Shown one piece after another: positions 25,218 through 33,965 of a DNA stretch of 64,000 nt. The DNA lies in assembly GCA_903869595.1 (NCBI GenBank), contig CAIPZV010000033.1, positions 1 to 64,000 on the forward strand, given 5' to 3'. The notes below the pieces were generated by a model that was given only the letters and a program-made list of their open reading frames with translations, did not search any database and had not been told where the DNA came from. A program made the translations under genes and the position numbers. The stretch is from an uncultured beta proteobacterium (GTDB taxonomy: Bacteria; Pseudomonadota; Gammaproteobacteria; Burkholderiales; Burkholderiaceae_C). Position 1 is the stretch's first letter; each line of letters starts with the position of its first letter.

Positions 25218-26114
25218 ATGCAACCTGAACTGCTCTACCTCGACTGCACCGCCCCCGCGCCCCACCGCATGGCCTATTGGCAATGGGGCGACCCGCAGGC
25301 CAGCCACACGGTGGTGTGTGTACACGGCCTCTCGCGCCAGGGGCGTGACTTTGATGTACTTGCACAGGCGCTAGTCGCGCGCTCCAAAACGCCAGTGCGT
25401 GTGGTGTGTCCGGATGTGGTGGGCCGTGGAAAAAGCGACTTTCTGGCTGATCCACAAGGCTACCAATTGCCTACCTATGTGGCCGACATGCTGCAACTGC
25501 TAGCGCAGCGCAAACCCGCCACGCTGGACTGGGTGGGCACCAGCATGGGCGGCTTGATCGGCATGTTGCTGTGCGCGTATGCGCCCTCGGTAGGTGTATC
25601 GGTGCGCCGCTTGGTGCTCAACGATGTCGGCCCGGTGATTGAATGGCGGGCCTTGCAGCGCATTGGCCAGTACCTGGGCAAAAGCGGGCAGTTCGCCAGC
25701 GTGCAGCAAGCGGCCGATGCGATGTGGGCTATCAGCAGCAGCTTTGGTCCGCACACGCCCGCGCAATGGTTGGCGCTGTCGCAGCCCATGCTCAAGCCTG
25801 CGCCCAGCCCGCAAGGCGGCACGGCTTTTGTGCTGCATTACGACCCGGCCATTGCCCTGCCTTTTGGCAGCACCACCGAGCAACAAGCCAAAGAAGGCGA
25901 GGCGCTGTTATGGCAGGCCTATGAGGCTATTACCGCGCAAACTTTATTAATACGCGGCGCACAGTCTGATTTGCTGTCAGCCACCACCGCGCAGCAGATG
26001 ACACAACGCGGCCCCAAGGCGCAGTTGGTGGAGTTTGCAGGCGTAGGCCACGCGCCTACCTTGATCGCGCCCGACCAGGTGGACGCCGTCTCCAATTTTG
26101 TATTGGCTGTTTGA
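25218..26114 (+). CDS. alpha/beta hydrolase
   Basis: A 298-residue alpha/beta-fold hydrolase with HGLSRQGRDFD (oxyanion region), nucleophile elbow GTSMGGLIG (serine), and GVGHAPTL (catalytic histidine). The acid is probably in IRGAQSDLLS. It is likely an esterase or lipase with unknown substrate. It ends 22 bases before relA, with which it may be co-transcribed. Confidence 0.85.
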   Translation: MQPELLYLDCTAPAPHRMAYWQWGDPQASHTVVCVHGLSRQGRDFDVLAQALVARSKTPVRVVCPDVVGRGKSDFLADPQGYQLPTYVADMLQLLAQRKPATLDWVGTSMGGLIGMLLCAYAPSVGVSVRRLVLNDVGPVIEWRALQRIGQYLGKSGQFASVQQAADAMWAISSSFGPHTPAQWLALSQPMLKPAPSPQGGTAFVLHYDPAIALPFGSTTEQQAKEGEALLWQAYEAITAQTLLIRGAQSDLLSATTAQQMTQRGPKAQLVEFAGVGHAPTLIAPDQVDAVSNFVLAV

Positions 26115-26136
26115 AGGAGCGCACACGGTTTTTGCC

Positions 26137-28347
26137 ATGAACGCCGCGATCGACTCCTTGCCTGTGCAGACGGACGCGCTCTCGCGGGCCCGCGCGTTTG
26201 CTGAGCCACTGCTGGCGAGCGCGCACCTAGACACAGCGGAGAACATGCTCGACCACGCGGACGCAGTGGCCGCCATATTGCGCGGCATCGGCGGCTCAGA
26301 GGCCATGCAAGCGGCCAGTTATTTGGTCTATGCCAGTGAGCACCTGAACAAACCGCATGAAGTCATTAGCAAAGCCTTTGGCGAAAACTTTGCCGACCTG
26401 GCACAAGAGACCACCAAGTTGGTGCGTTTGCAGCGCATGGCGCGCATCGCCCAAAACGCCGCCAGCCGCGCCGGCCAGGCCGCGCCCATGGCGCAAACGG
26501 CAGCCGCGCAAACCGAAAGCGTGCGCAAAATGCTGTTGGCTTTCTCGCGCGATTTGCGCGTCGTCATGCTGCGCTTGGCGTCGCGTTTGCAAACCCTGCG
26601 CCATTTCGCGGCCAGTAAATTGCCGGTGCCGCCGGGCCTGGCTGCCGAGTCGCTGCAAGTGTTTGCGCCGCTGGCCAACCGCTTGGGTATTTGGGACATC
26701 AAGTGGGAAATCGAAGACCTGGCCTTTCGCTTTCTGGAGCCCGATACCTACCGCGAAGTGGCCGGCTGGCTAGACCAAAAACGCAGCGCCCGCGAAGCGG
26801 CGGTAGAGCAAGTGCGCCAGACCCTGGCCGATGAATTGCAATCCCAAGGCCTGCAAGCACAAGTGCAGGGCCGACCTAAACACATTTACAGCATTGTCAA
26901 AAAAATGCGCGGCAAGTCTTTGGGCTTTACGCAGGTGTACGACATCCGCGCACTGCGCGTGATCGTGCCCTCGGTGCCTGATTGTTATGCCGCGCTCAGC
27001 TGGGTGCATAGCCGCTTTACGCCGGTCACCGAAGAGTTTGACGACTACATCGCCCGCCCCAAAGCCAATGGCTACCAGTCGCTACACACCGTGGTGCGCG
27101 ACGCGCAAGGCCAAGCCATCGAGGTGCAAATCCGCACCACCGCCATGCACCAGCATTCCGAGCACGGCGTGGCCGCGCACTGGGTGTACAAAGAAGCGGG
27201 CGCCAAGGGTTATGGCGGCGTATCGGCCACGGGTTCCTACGAAGCCAAGATTGCGGTGCTGCGCCAATTACTGGCTTGGGAGCGCGAACTGTCGGGCGCT
27301 GCGGCCAAGCCCGGCAACGCGCCCGGCGCAAGCGATGCGGCGCTGCTGGACGACCGCATTTACGTCTTGACGCCCGACGCAGCGATTGTGGAACTAGCCC
27401 AAGGCGCCACGCCGATTGACTTCGCCTATAGCGTACACACCAACCTGGGCCACCGCTGCCGCGGCGCGCGGGTCGATGGCGTGCTGGTGCCGCTGAACAC
27501 GCCGCTGAAAAACGGCCAAACCGTGGAAGTGACCACCGCCAAAGAAGGCGGCCCCTCGCGCGACTGGCTCAACCTGGAGCTGGGCTTTTTGGTCAGCCAC
27601 CGGGCTCGCGCCAAAGTGCGCGCTTATTTCAACGCATTGGCCCTGGATCAAACGGTGGCCAAAGGCCGCGAAGCAGTGGAAAAACTCTTGCAGCGCGAAG
27701 GCAAAACCGCGCTCAAGCTGGATGATCTGGCGGGGCAACTGGGCTTTCATAGCGCCGACGATTTATTTGAAGTGGTGGGCAAAGACGAGTTCTCTCTGCG
27801 CAACATCGAAATCCTGCTGCGCCCGCCCGAGCCCGCACCGGATGCGGACGATGTCGTCCACCTGAAAAAACCACGCGCCGCGCCCACGGGCAAAGGCGGC
27901 GTGCTAGTGGTGGGCGTGGATTCGCTGATGACGCAACTCGCCAAATGCTGCAAGCCCGCGCCACCCGATGTGATCAGCGGCTTTGTCACGCGCGGCAAAG
28001 GCGTCAGCGTGCACCGCGCCGATTGCTCCAATCTGCGCAATATGGTGCAACGCAGCGGCGACCGCGTTATCGAAGTGCAATGGGGCCAGTCCCCCGGCGC
28101 AGCTACCGGCGGCAGCGTTTACCCGGTGGATGTAGCCGTCGAAGCCGTGGACCGCCAAGGCCTGCTGCGGGACATCTCCGAGGTGTTTGCCAAAGAAAAA
28201 ATGAACGTGATCGGCGTCCAAACCCAAAGCGTCAAAGGCATCGCCTGGATGACCTTCACCATCGAAGTAGCCGACTCGGGGCGCTTAGGCAAAGTGCTGG
28301 GGACGATTGGTGGGTTGACGGGGGTGAGGGCGGCTAGGCGACGATAG
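26137..28347 (+). CDS. relA: RelA-type (p)ppGpp synthetase
   Basis: Makes (p)ppGpp on stalled ribosomes during amino acid starvation. The 736-residue length matches E. coli RelA (744). The N-terminal HD region lacks the hydrolase signature: AASYLVYASEHLNK stands where active enzymes have LLHDxxED, so it should be synthetase-only. Synthetase motifs are GRPKHIYSIVKKM, YDIRALRVIVP, KANGYQSLHT and EVQIRTTAMH. A TGS domain (IYVLTPDAAIVEL), a Cys-containing zinc-finger/RIS region (KCCKPAPPD) and an ACT domain (GLLRDISEVF) follow. ATG 26137 is preferred to 26098, which lies inside the hydrolase gene. Confidence 0.93.
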   Translation: MNAAIDSLPVQTDALSRARAFAEPLLASAHLDTAENMLDHADAVAAILRGIGGSEAMQAASYLVYASEHLNKPHEVISKAFGENFADLAQETTKLVRLQRMARIAQNAASRAGQAAPMAQTAAAQTESVRKMLLAFSRDLRVVMLRLASRLQTLRHFAASKLPVPPGLAAESLQVFAPLANRLGIWDIKWEIEDLAFRFLEPDTYREVAGWLDQKRSAREAAVEQVRQTLADELQSQGLQAQVQGRPKHIYSIVKKMRGKSLGFTQVYDIRALRVIVPSVPDCYAALSWVHSRFTPVTEEFDDYIARPKANGYQSLHTVVRDAQGQAIEVQIRTTAMHQHSEHGVAAHWVYKEAGAKGYGGVSATGSYEAKIAVLRQLLAWERELSGAAAKPGNAPGASDAALLDDRIYVLTPDAAIVELAQGATPIDFAYSVHTNLGHRCRGARVDGVLVPLNTPLKNGQTVEVTTAKEGGPSRDWLNLELGFLVSHRARAKVRAYFNALALDQTVAKGREAVEKLLQREGKTALKLDDLAGQLGFHSADDLFEVVGKDEFSLRNIEILLRPPEPAPDADDVVHLKKPRAAPTGKGGVLVVGVDSLMTQLAKCCKPAPPDVISGFVTRGKGVSVHRADCSNLRNMVQRSGDRVIEVQWGQSPGAATGGSVYPVDVAVEAVDRQGLLRDISEVFAKEKMNVIGVQTQSVKGIAWMTFTIEVADSGRLGKVLGTIGGLTGVRAARRR

Positions 28348-28360
28348 CCAATAGTCGCGT

Positions 28361-29020
28361 TCACTGCGTCCCAAAAATCCTATCCCCCGCATCACCCAAG
28401 CCCGGCAAGATGTAGCCGTGCTCGTTGAGTTCGCGGTCGATGGCGGCGGTGTAGATTTCTACGTCGGGGTGCGCTTCGTGCAAGGTGTTGATGCCTACCG
28501 GGGCGGTGAGCAGGCACATGAATTTGATGGACTTGGGTTTGCATTGTTTGATGCGCGTGATCGCCGCCACCGCCGAGTTGCCGGTGGCCAGCATCGGGTC
28601 TACCACCACCACGTCGCGCGATTCCATCTCTTTAGGCATCTTGAAGTAGTACTCCACCGCTTGCAGGGTTTCGTGGTCGCGGTACAGGCCGATGTGACCC
28701 ACGCGCGCGCCGGGCACGACGTTGAGCATGCCGTCCAAAATGCCGTTGCCCGCACGCAATATCGACACAAACACCAGCTTTTTGCCGTCGATCATTTTGG
28801 CTTGCATCACTTCCAGCGGCGTCTCGATCTGTACGTCCTGGGTCGCCATATCACGCGTCACTTCATAGGCCATCAGGCTGCTCAGTTCATTGAGCAGGCT
28901 GCGAAAGCTGTTGGTACTGGCCTCTTTTTTGCGCATCAGCGTGAGCTTGTGCTGCACCAGCGGGTGGTCGATCAGGTGGACATGGGGCCGGGCGGCGGGG
29001 GAGATGGCAACAATAGTCAT
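28361..29020 (-). CDS. upp: uracil phosphoribosyltransferase
   Basis: Salvages uracil to UMP using PRPP. Of 219 residues; key motifs are [11 protein letters not shown], the PRPP loop [14 protein letters not shown], and the uracil-binding end [12 protein letters not shown]. The start at 29020 is chosen because upstream codons extend a non-conserved stretch; the family's [12 protein letters not shown] segment follows soon after. It lies 92 bases from the beta-propeller gene on the same strand. Confidence 0.95.
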   Translation of the reverse strand: MTIVAISPAARPHVHLIDHPLVQHKLTLMRKKEASTNSFRSLLNELSSLMAYEVTRDMATQDVQIETPLEVMQAKMIDGKKLVFVSILRAGNGILDGMLNVVPGARVGHIGLYRDHETLQAVEYYFKMPKEMESRDVVVVDPMLATGNSAVAAITRIKQCKPKSIKFMCLLTAPVGINTLHEAHPDVEIYTAAIDRELNEHGYILPGLGDAGDRIFGTQ

Positions 29021-29112
29021 GGCTTGGCGGTAGGTAAAGGTGAAGGGGCGCGCCCCGGGCGGGTCAAACTCTAACCCATAGCCCCGCACCCGCCGCCAGA
29101 GCCGCCAGTGGC

Positions 29113-30318
29113 TTAGGGGCTGGCCCTGGTCTTCCAGTCCCGAAATACGTCGATGTCCACGCCATCCGGGTAGTTGAGCAGGCCGGGCTTAAAGCCTTTT
29201 TCACCCTTACGCCCGTATTGCCAGATGATTTTTTTGGTCTCGCGGTCGATCACGATCACCCGGTCGTTCAGGTCATCGACCACCAAAATATCGCCGGTCA
29301 GCGGCAGCTCGCGGGCGATGGAGCAATGGTCCAGGCTGCCCTCGCCGCTGGCCACAAAATATTCCCACACGATTTTTCCGTTGGCAGGGTCAAAAATCAC
29401 CACCCGTCCGGGCTTGGAAAAGTCCGCCACGATGATGTGTTTGCCTCCGGGCGTAGGAAACGCATCCGAGGGGTAGCGGATGTGCGGCGCCTTCACGCTC
29501 CAGACCACCTGCCCAGCCCGCGTCATTCGGGTGATCAAGGCGCCGGTAATCTCGGACACCAGAATGTCGCCGTTGTCTAGCGGCGTCGCGCCATTGGGGT
29601 AGGCCAGTTCGCCGGGCGGCTTGTGCGCGCAACGGCCCGGCGTGCCCCATTGCGTGGTGACAGCATTGGTTTTAGGGTCGATGATCAAAACGCGGCAGTT
29701 GCGGATGTCAGCCGTCAAAAACTGCCCGTCGGCCAGCAGATGCGCGTCATCGGGGTAATTGAGCAAGCCCGCACCTTTGCCCCGCGTGTCGGGCATGCCA
29801 TAGGTCCAAGTAATTTGCCGCGTGGCGTAGTCCACGATATGCACATCGAAGTTGTCTTCTTCGCTGACTGCCAGTTGGCTGCCATCTGCAGAAAAATTAA
29901 CATCTTCATTGCCCCGGTAGAGCTTGAGGCTAGGCGATGGAAACTCCCAGACGATGCGCTTGTCTGGCGCAATTTCGATCAAGCGGTTGTTGCGCCTATC
30001 GGCGATCACGATGGGGTAGGGCAAGGGCTTGCCCCAAGACGGCACCGGCTTGGCGCGGTTGCCGGTGCTTGGCGGAATCGGTGGCAGCACTGTGCCGCTG
30101 GAGACTTGCCCCGCGCCCAGCATCTCGGCATTGACCTGCACCGGCACGCCGCTGCTTTGGGCGACCGCCGTGGTGATGAGCGCGAACCACACGGCGCACA
30201 GGATGATGTTTTTTGCGCTGCTCAAAGCTTTTAATAAACGTCGGCCTGCGCTATGCGGCGCGCATGCTGCGCCCTGCTTGTGCGTGGGGGAAGAAGTGAC
30301 ATGTTGGGAAAGTTGCAT
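29113..30318 (-). CDS. exported beta-propeller protein (PQQ/arylsulfotransferase-like repeats)
   Basis: A 401-residue protein with an N-terminal signal or anchor ([17 protein letters not shown]) and then repeated blades such as [15 protein letters not shown]...[34 protein letters not shown] and [16 protein letters not shown]. The IVW/IIWQYG blade ends are typical of PQQ-like or ASST-like propellers. The function is unknown; it may be a periplasmic enzyme or a binding scaffold. The long in-frame extension upstream overlaps the carbonic anhydrase gene and was dropped. Confidence 0.75.
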   Translation of the reverse strand: MQLSQHVTSSPTHKQGAACAPHSAGRRLLKALSSAKNIILCAVWFALITTAVAQSSGVPVQVNAEMLGAGQVSSGTVLPPIPPSTGNRAKPVPSWGKPLPYPIVIADRRNNRLIEIAPDKRIVWEFPSPSLKLYRGNEDVNFSADGSQLAVSEEDNFDVHIVDYATRQITWTYGMPDTRGKGAGLLNYPDDAHLLADGQFLTADIRNCRVLIIDPKTNAVTTQWGTPGRCAHKPPGELAYPNGATPLDNGDILVSEITGALITRMTRAGQVVWSVKAPHIRYPSDAFPTPGGKHIIVADFSKPGRVVIFDPANGKIVWEYFVASGEGSLDHCSIARELPLTGDILVVDDLNDRVIVIDRETKKIIWQYGRKGEKGFKPGLLNYPDGVDIDVFRDWKTRASP

Positions 30319-30350
30319 GGAGTTCGGCGAAGCTATAAATCCGGCATGGC

Positions 30351-31121
30351 CTAAGGACTCTCGGCCACCGTGCGCCCATGCAAGGGCTGCACCGCGCGGG
30401 CATTGGGCGGGAAGACGCTTTGGTAGCGCTGCAACTGCTCGGCGGTTACGGTGCGTACCTCTTTCATCACAATCCACAGCACGCCTTGCGTGCAAGGCGC
30501 TGCGGTTAGCGAGCCGACATAGCGGTAATAGCCCAGCGCAGGCGGCAGCAAGGCGGCAGGGTCCACAGGCCTATTCACCAAGCGGTGTTCGCCATCGGGC
30601 TTTGCGGGGATGAGGGGCAACAGGCCTTCGAGTAAGGTATCGGGCGGGCCTAGTCGGTACAAGACTTCGAGCGCCAGCAATTGCCCCAGTGGGCTTTTGT
30701 GCAGCAAGTGCGCCGCCATGACAAATTCTTCACCGGCAATTTGTTCGCCGCCGGGGCTGTGGAAATGGAATTGCTCCAAGCGGTAATGCTGGTCCCCGAT
30801 GCGCAAGCGGTTGCCCCCGCCCAGGCGTACGCGCACGGTGTGGCCGTCGTTGGCTATGGTGGGCGCGGTGGCGCGGTAGGTAAACACCAGCGGCGCCAGG
30901 CTTTGCGAACTGGTGTGCGCGATGTTGATGGGCGATTGCAACTTGCCGTCTTCACACAACCCAGCCCATGCGCTATGGCACAGCGCCAGGCCGGTGAATA
31001 GGGTCGCGAAAGCGGCTTTGCGGCCTTGTTTGCGCGGCACTAGGCTGACAGTAGTGCGGGCGCTTATGGCGCGATTGACGCAAGGGATGCTAGGGGTGAA
31101 AGCAGCGCGATGTGGGCACAT
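30351..31121 (-). CDS. periplasmic alpha-carbonic anhydrase
   Basis: Interconverts CO2 and bicarbonate outside the inner membrane. An N-terminal signal (AAFATLFTGLALCHSAWA) precedes an alpha-class domain with KLQSPINIAH, zinc ligands in QFHFHSP and AAHLLHK, and YVGSLTAAPCTQGVLW. About 205 mature residues are near the lower family limit. The proposed ATG gives an unusually long N-terminus before the signal; a later GTG start near the VSLVPRKQG segment is plausible. It lies 32 bases before the propeller gene on the same strand. Confidence 0.88.
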   Translation of the reverse strand: MCPHRAAFTPSIPCVNRAISARTTVSLVPRKQGRKAAFATLFTGLALCHSAWAGLCEDGKLQSPINIAHTSSQSLAPLVFTYRATAPTIANDGHTVRVRLGGGNRLRIGDQHYRLEQFHFHSPGGEQIAGEEFVMAAHLLHKSPLGQLLALEVLYRLGPPDTLLEGLLPLIPAKPDGEHRLVNRPVDPAALLPPALGYYRYVGSLTAAPCTQGVLWIVMKEVRTVTAEQLQRYQSVFPPNARAVQPLHGRTVAESP

Positions 31122-31203
31122 GCGCCGCAGTCTATGCCTGGGCTTAGCCCCCGGCTTTGCGCAACATCAAACAAGGTGCAGTGGCGCTTGGCGCCGGCCC
31201 GAT

Positions 31204-32094
31204 TCAGGCTATCGGCGTCTCTGCGCGGCTTTGGCGCAACTGCCACAAGATATGCCCGAGCAGCGCAAAAAACACCACCGCACCGCCGATCAGCGTGCGC
31301 TGGCTGGGGATTTCGTTATGAATCAACCAAACCCACAGCGGCCCCAACACCGGTTCGGCAATGCCGATGAGCGCTGCAATCGCCGAGGGCAGTAACGGCG
31401 CGCCGGTCACAAAAAACGCCATGCCCAGGCCCAGGTTGAAAGCGCCAAACATAAACAACAGCCCCAGGTCTGCCGGGCTGACCACAAAGGCCGGTGTCAT
31501 GACCGCAGCGACGCAGGTCGCCATCAAAGTGCCGGTGCAGACGGCGGGCATCATTTGCACTTCGGCGTGGCGGCGGGTAATCACCGTTGCGCCTGAAAAC
31601 GCCAGCGCAATCAGTACCGCAAGACCATCGCCAATCGGCGACACCGTGCCGCCTAAGGACTCCGACACCATGATGCCCACGCCTGTGATTACGGCGGCAA
31701 TCGCCACCCAGGTATTCAAGGGAACGCGCTCGCCAAAGAGCAAAAACGCCATCAGCGCGGCAATCAGCGGCACGCCGGCCTGTATAAGCAAAATATTGGC
31801 GACCGTGGTGTAGGACAACGCCACCACAAAACAGGTGGAGGCCAGCGCAAAACACGCGCCTACCGCGACACCGGCCCAGCCCATGGCGCGAAACAACTGC
31901 AAGGTGCCGCGCAGGCCCTGGCGGTGCAGCATGAACCAAAGCAAAAACACCGAGGCAAAGAAAGCGCGCCAGAAAACAATCGTCCAGCTTTCGGTAACGC
32001 TCAGGTAGCGGGCGATGGTGCCGCCAAAGCTCCAGGCCGTGGCCGAGCCCAGTACCAGCAGCGCGCCGCGCCGGTCAAAGCCCGCAGACTGCAT
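31204..32094 (-). CDS. EamA/DMT-family transporter
   Basis: A 296-residue inner-membrane protein with ten predicted membrane helices in two EamA repeats. The first starts GSATAWSFGGTIARYL and ends VPLIAALMAFLLFGERVPLN; the second has the parallel pattern EPVLGPLWVWLIHNEIPS. It probably exports a small metabolite; the substrate is unknown. It starts three bases after the gloA stop, on the same strand, so the two are likely co-transcribed. Confidence 0.85.
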   Translation of the reverse strand: MQSAGFDRRGALLVLGSATAWSFGGTIARYLSVTESWTIVFWRAFFASVFLLWFMLHRQGLRGTLQLFRAMGWAGVAVGACFALASTCFVVALSYTTVANILLIQAGVPLIAALMAFLLFGERVPLNTWVAIAAVITGVGIMVSESLGGTVSPIGDGLAVLIALAFSGATVITRRHAEVQMMPAVCTGTLMATCVAAVMTPAFVVSPADLGLLFMFGAFNLGLGMAFFVTGAPLLPSAIAALIGIAEPVLGPLWVWLIHNEIPSQRTLIGGAVVFFALLGHILWQLRQSRAETPIA

Positions 32095-32097
32095 GGC

Positions 32098-32499
32098 TTA
32101 GGCGGCGCCCAGGCGTTGGATCAGTTCGACTTTGTAGCCGTCGGGGTCGGTCACAAAGGCAATATGCGTGGTGCCGCCTTTGACCGGGCCGGGCGCGCGC
32201 GTCACATTGCCGCCCGCTGTTTTGATCTGTTCGCAAGCGGCATAAATGTCGCTCATGCCCAGGGCCACATGGCCGTAGGCCGTGCCCATGTCATAGGACT
32301 CGACGCCCCAGTTGTAGGTCAGCTCCAGCTCGGCGTGGTCCGGGTTGCTGCCGTAGCCCAAAAAGGCCAGGGTGTATTTGTATTCCGGGTTTTCCGAAGT
32401 GCGCAAGAGCTTCATGCCCAGCACCTGGGTGTAAAAATCAATCGATCGCTGGAGATTGCCAACGCGCAACATGGTGTGGAGGATTCGCATAGCGGACAT
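32098..32499 (-). CDS. gloA: lactoylglutathione lyase (glyoxalase I)
   Basis: Detoxifies methylglyoxal by isomerising its glutathione adduct. The 133-residue protein has the two-fold VOC layout: [35 protein letters not shown] and [11 protein letters not shown], including metal ligands His and Glu. The start may be the first ATG (32499) or the one three codons later, which begins MRILHTML as in many homologues. It is divergent from the cupin gene. Confidence 0.94.
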   Translation of the reverse strand: MSAMRILHTMLRVGNLQRSIDFYTQVLGMKLLRTSENPEYKYTLAFLGYGSNPDHAELELTYNWGVESYDMGTAYGHVALGMSDIYAACEQIKTAGGNVTRAPGPVKGGTTHIAFVTDPDGYKVELIQRLGAA

Positions 32500-32658
32500 T
32501 GTGCCTCAGCGCCCGCCCATAATGGTGCTCCGCCAGCGACGCCCCGCTGCTTTGTGCCGACACGGCCCCGCGAACCAAGGGCGGTGGAAGTCTTTTGTGA
32601 CGGTTACCACGAACATGCCAAGCACCGTGGCCTTGTGCCCCCCAACCGAGGACGATGG

Positions 32659-33045
32659 ATGTCAGTTTTTACCCGCGTAGTTTTGTTTACCGACAGCGAT
32701 GGCCGGGCGCGTTTTCGGCAAGAGCCGCTGCCCTTGGCGCAGGGCACGCCGCAGTCCATGCTGTCCGAATTATTTGCCAGCGGCGGCTACCAGCTGCGCC
32801 ACAGCCCGGTGGGTTTTCGCAGCAGCTTTCATTGCACCACGCACCCGCAATGGGTGTTTATTTTGGGCGGACAGATGGAGATCGGCTTGCAAGGCGGCAT
32901 CTCGCGGGTGTTCGGGCCAGGCCAGCATTTTTTCAGCGCCGACCTGCTGCCCGAGGGTGCCACTTTCGATCCGCAGGTACACGGCCACTGGAGCCGCCAG
33001 GTCGGGCCGGACCCGCTTGCGACTTTGTTTGTACGGGCGGCTTAG
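32659..33045 (+). CDS. cupin-fold protein
   Basis: A 128-residue single-domain cupin. The core has HPQWVFILGGQMEIGLQGG and VFGPGQHFFSADL, followed by GHWSRQVGPDPLATLFVRAA. Function is unknown; metal-binding histidines (HCTTHPQ) are present. GAGG lies seven bases before the ATG. Upstream in-frame codons continue for hundreds of bases but only as antisense to gloA and the exporter. Its last 24 bases recur at 33942-33965, beyond a TA pair. Confidence 0.75.
   Translation: MSVFTRVVLFTDSDGRARFRQEPLPLAQGTPQSMLSELFASGGYQLRHSPVGFRSSFHCTTHPQWVFILGGQMEIGLQGGISRVFGPGQHFFSADLLPEGATFDPQVHGHWSRQVGPDPLATLFVRAA
33021..33044 (+). repeat. direct repeat, left copy, at 3' end of cupin gene
   Basis: GACTTTGTTTGT followed by ACGGGCGGCTTA is repeated with two mismatches at 33942-33965. 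Together they bracket the Phd/RelE pair. On this side the repeat is the coding end of the cupin gene (LFVRAA plus stop). Confidence 0.55.
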
Positions 33046-33197
33046 CCAAGTCCGGGACGAGGTTGTCGGATTTGAACCAGTTGGGCTGCCCAGCTTTGTC
33101 AGTGCCTTTGAATTCTGGGTGGCGTGAACTTAAGGTGGACTGATGGCCGTCTTCGAGGATTACAATAAAATTTAACAAATACATTAAGGAATACCGT

Positions 33198-33479
33198 ATG
33201 ACCTTGCGCGCCAGTGACATCATTCCCATCAGTGAGGCGCGCGCGCGCCTGACCGAATTGGCCGAGGACGTGGTGGGCAGCGGTGCCGAGAAGGTGCTCA
33301 CCAAAAACGGCTCCAGTTACGTGGCTCTGGTGGATGCCAAAAAGCTCGACTACTACCATGCGCTAGAGCTGGAGCATGCAAGTCTGATGCTGCTGACCGA
33401 GGCCGAAACTGCGCTTGGCCAGATCACCGCAGGCAAACGCCTGTCATCGGCAAAGCTGGACAAGCTGCTCGCAGACTAA
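33198..33479 (+). CDS. Phd/YefM-family antitoxin
   Basis: A 93-residue antitoxin. The N-terminal half (IIPISEARARLTELAEDVV, VLTKNGSSYVALVDAKKLD) is the Phd/YefM DNA-binding fold; the helical C-terminus (LGQITAGKRLSSAKLDKLLA) should bind the toxin. AAGGAAT precedes the ATG, and an AT-rich leader with several T/A runs probably holds the autoregulated promoter. Its stop overlaps the toxin start (TAATG). Confidence 0.88.
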   Translation: MTLRASDIIPISEARARLTELAEDVVGSGAEKVLTKNGSSYVALVDAKKLDYYHALELEHASLMLLTEAETALGQITAGKRLSSAKLDKLLAD

Positions 33480-33874
33480 TGCCGAAGTCCGAGATAAGGC
33501 GAGTCAGCGCCCAGGTCGGCGCTGCCCCGAACTTCGCCGACTGCCTGCTGGCAGTGCATGCCTTTATGGTGGAGCAAAACGCCGCCAGTGCACCAGCCCG
33601 GCTTGCCCAGCTCAAGCGCGATTTGCGCGAAATGAAAACGCTGTTGGCTTGGTCGCCCGCCAGCGGTCGCCCAGCGCGTTTCCTGAAGCCGAACTCGGCG
33701 CAATCAGCCCTGCGTCTGGCCGCCGTGCAGCAGTTGGCACGGACGGCGGACTTGCCCCACCTGCGCGAATTCGTGATCGGATCGCACCTTGTGCTGTACG
33801 CGCACTCCGATACCGAAGTCGTTTTGCTTTCGCTCAAGCACCACCGACAACTCAGCTACACCGCGTTTCAATGA
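33479..33874 (+). CDS. RelE/ParE-superfamily toxin
   Basis: A 131-residue toxin with the RelE/ParE C-terminal pattern LREFVIGSHLVLYAHSDTEV followed by LLSLKHHRQLSY. It is longer than most (about 90-100 residues) owing to an N-terminal half with an alpha-helical start. RelE-type proteins cut mRNA on the ribosome; ParE-type poison gyrase; the sequence does not decide. It is translationally coupled to the antitoxin. Confidence 0.82.
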   Translation: MPKSEIRRVSAQVGAAPNFADCLLAVHAFMVEQNAASAPARLAQLKRDLREMKTLLAWSPASGRPARFLKPNSAQSALRLAAVQQLARTADLPHLREFVIGSHLVLYAHSDTEVVLLSLKHHRQLSYTAFQ

Positions 33875-33941
33875 GCGGAGCCACTTATCACTCAACCCCG
33901 GCATCTATTGCAAAGGAGCGCGGGTTGGTTTTCCTACTGGT

Positions 33942-33965
33942 GACTTTGTTTGTGCGCGCGGCTTA
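33942..33965 (+). repeat. direct repeat, right copy, beyond the TA pair
   Basis: GACTTTGTTTGT followed by GCGCGCGGCTTA matches 33021-33044 at 22 of 24 positions. An open frame just before it ends, like the cupin, in LFVRAA, so this may be a leftover cupin 3' end. It overlaps the stop codon of the aminotransferase on the other strand. Confidence 0.5.

Noticed and set aside
28418..29074. 218-codon frame opposite upp
   Set aside because: upp has full conserved motifs on the other strand; the antisense translation has none.
29113..30495. 60-residue N-terminal extension of the beta-propeller protein
   Set aside because: It overlaps the carbonic anhydrase gene and precedes the signal peptide; the ATG at 30318 fits better.
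31924..32658. Long upstream extension of the cupin frame
   Set aside because: It is antisense to the EamA exporter and gloA; only the part from the ATG at 32659, with its own ribosome site, looks like protein.
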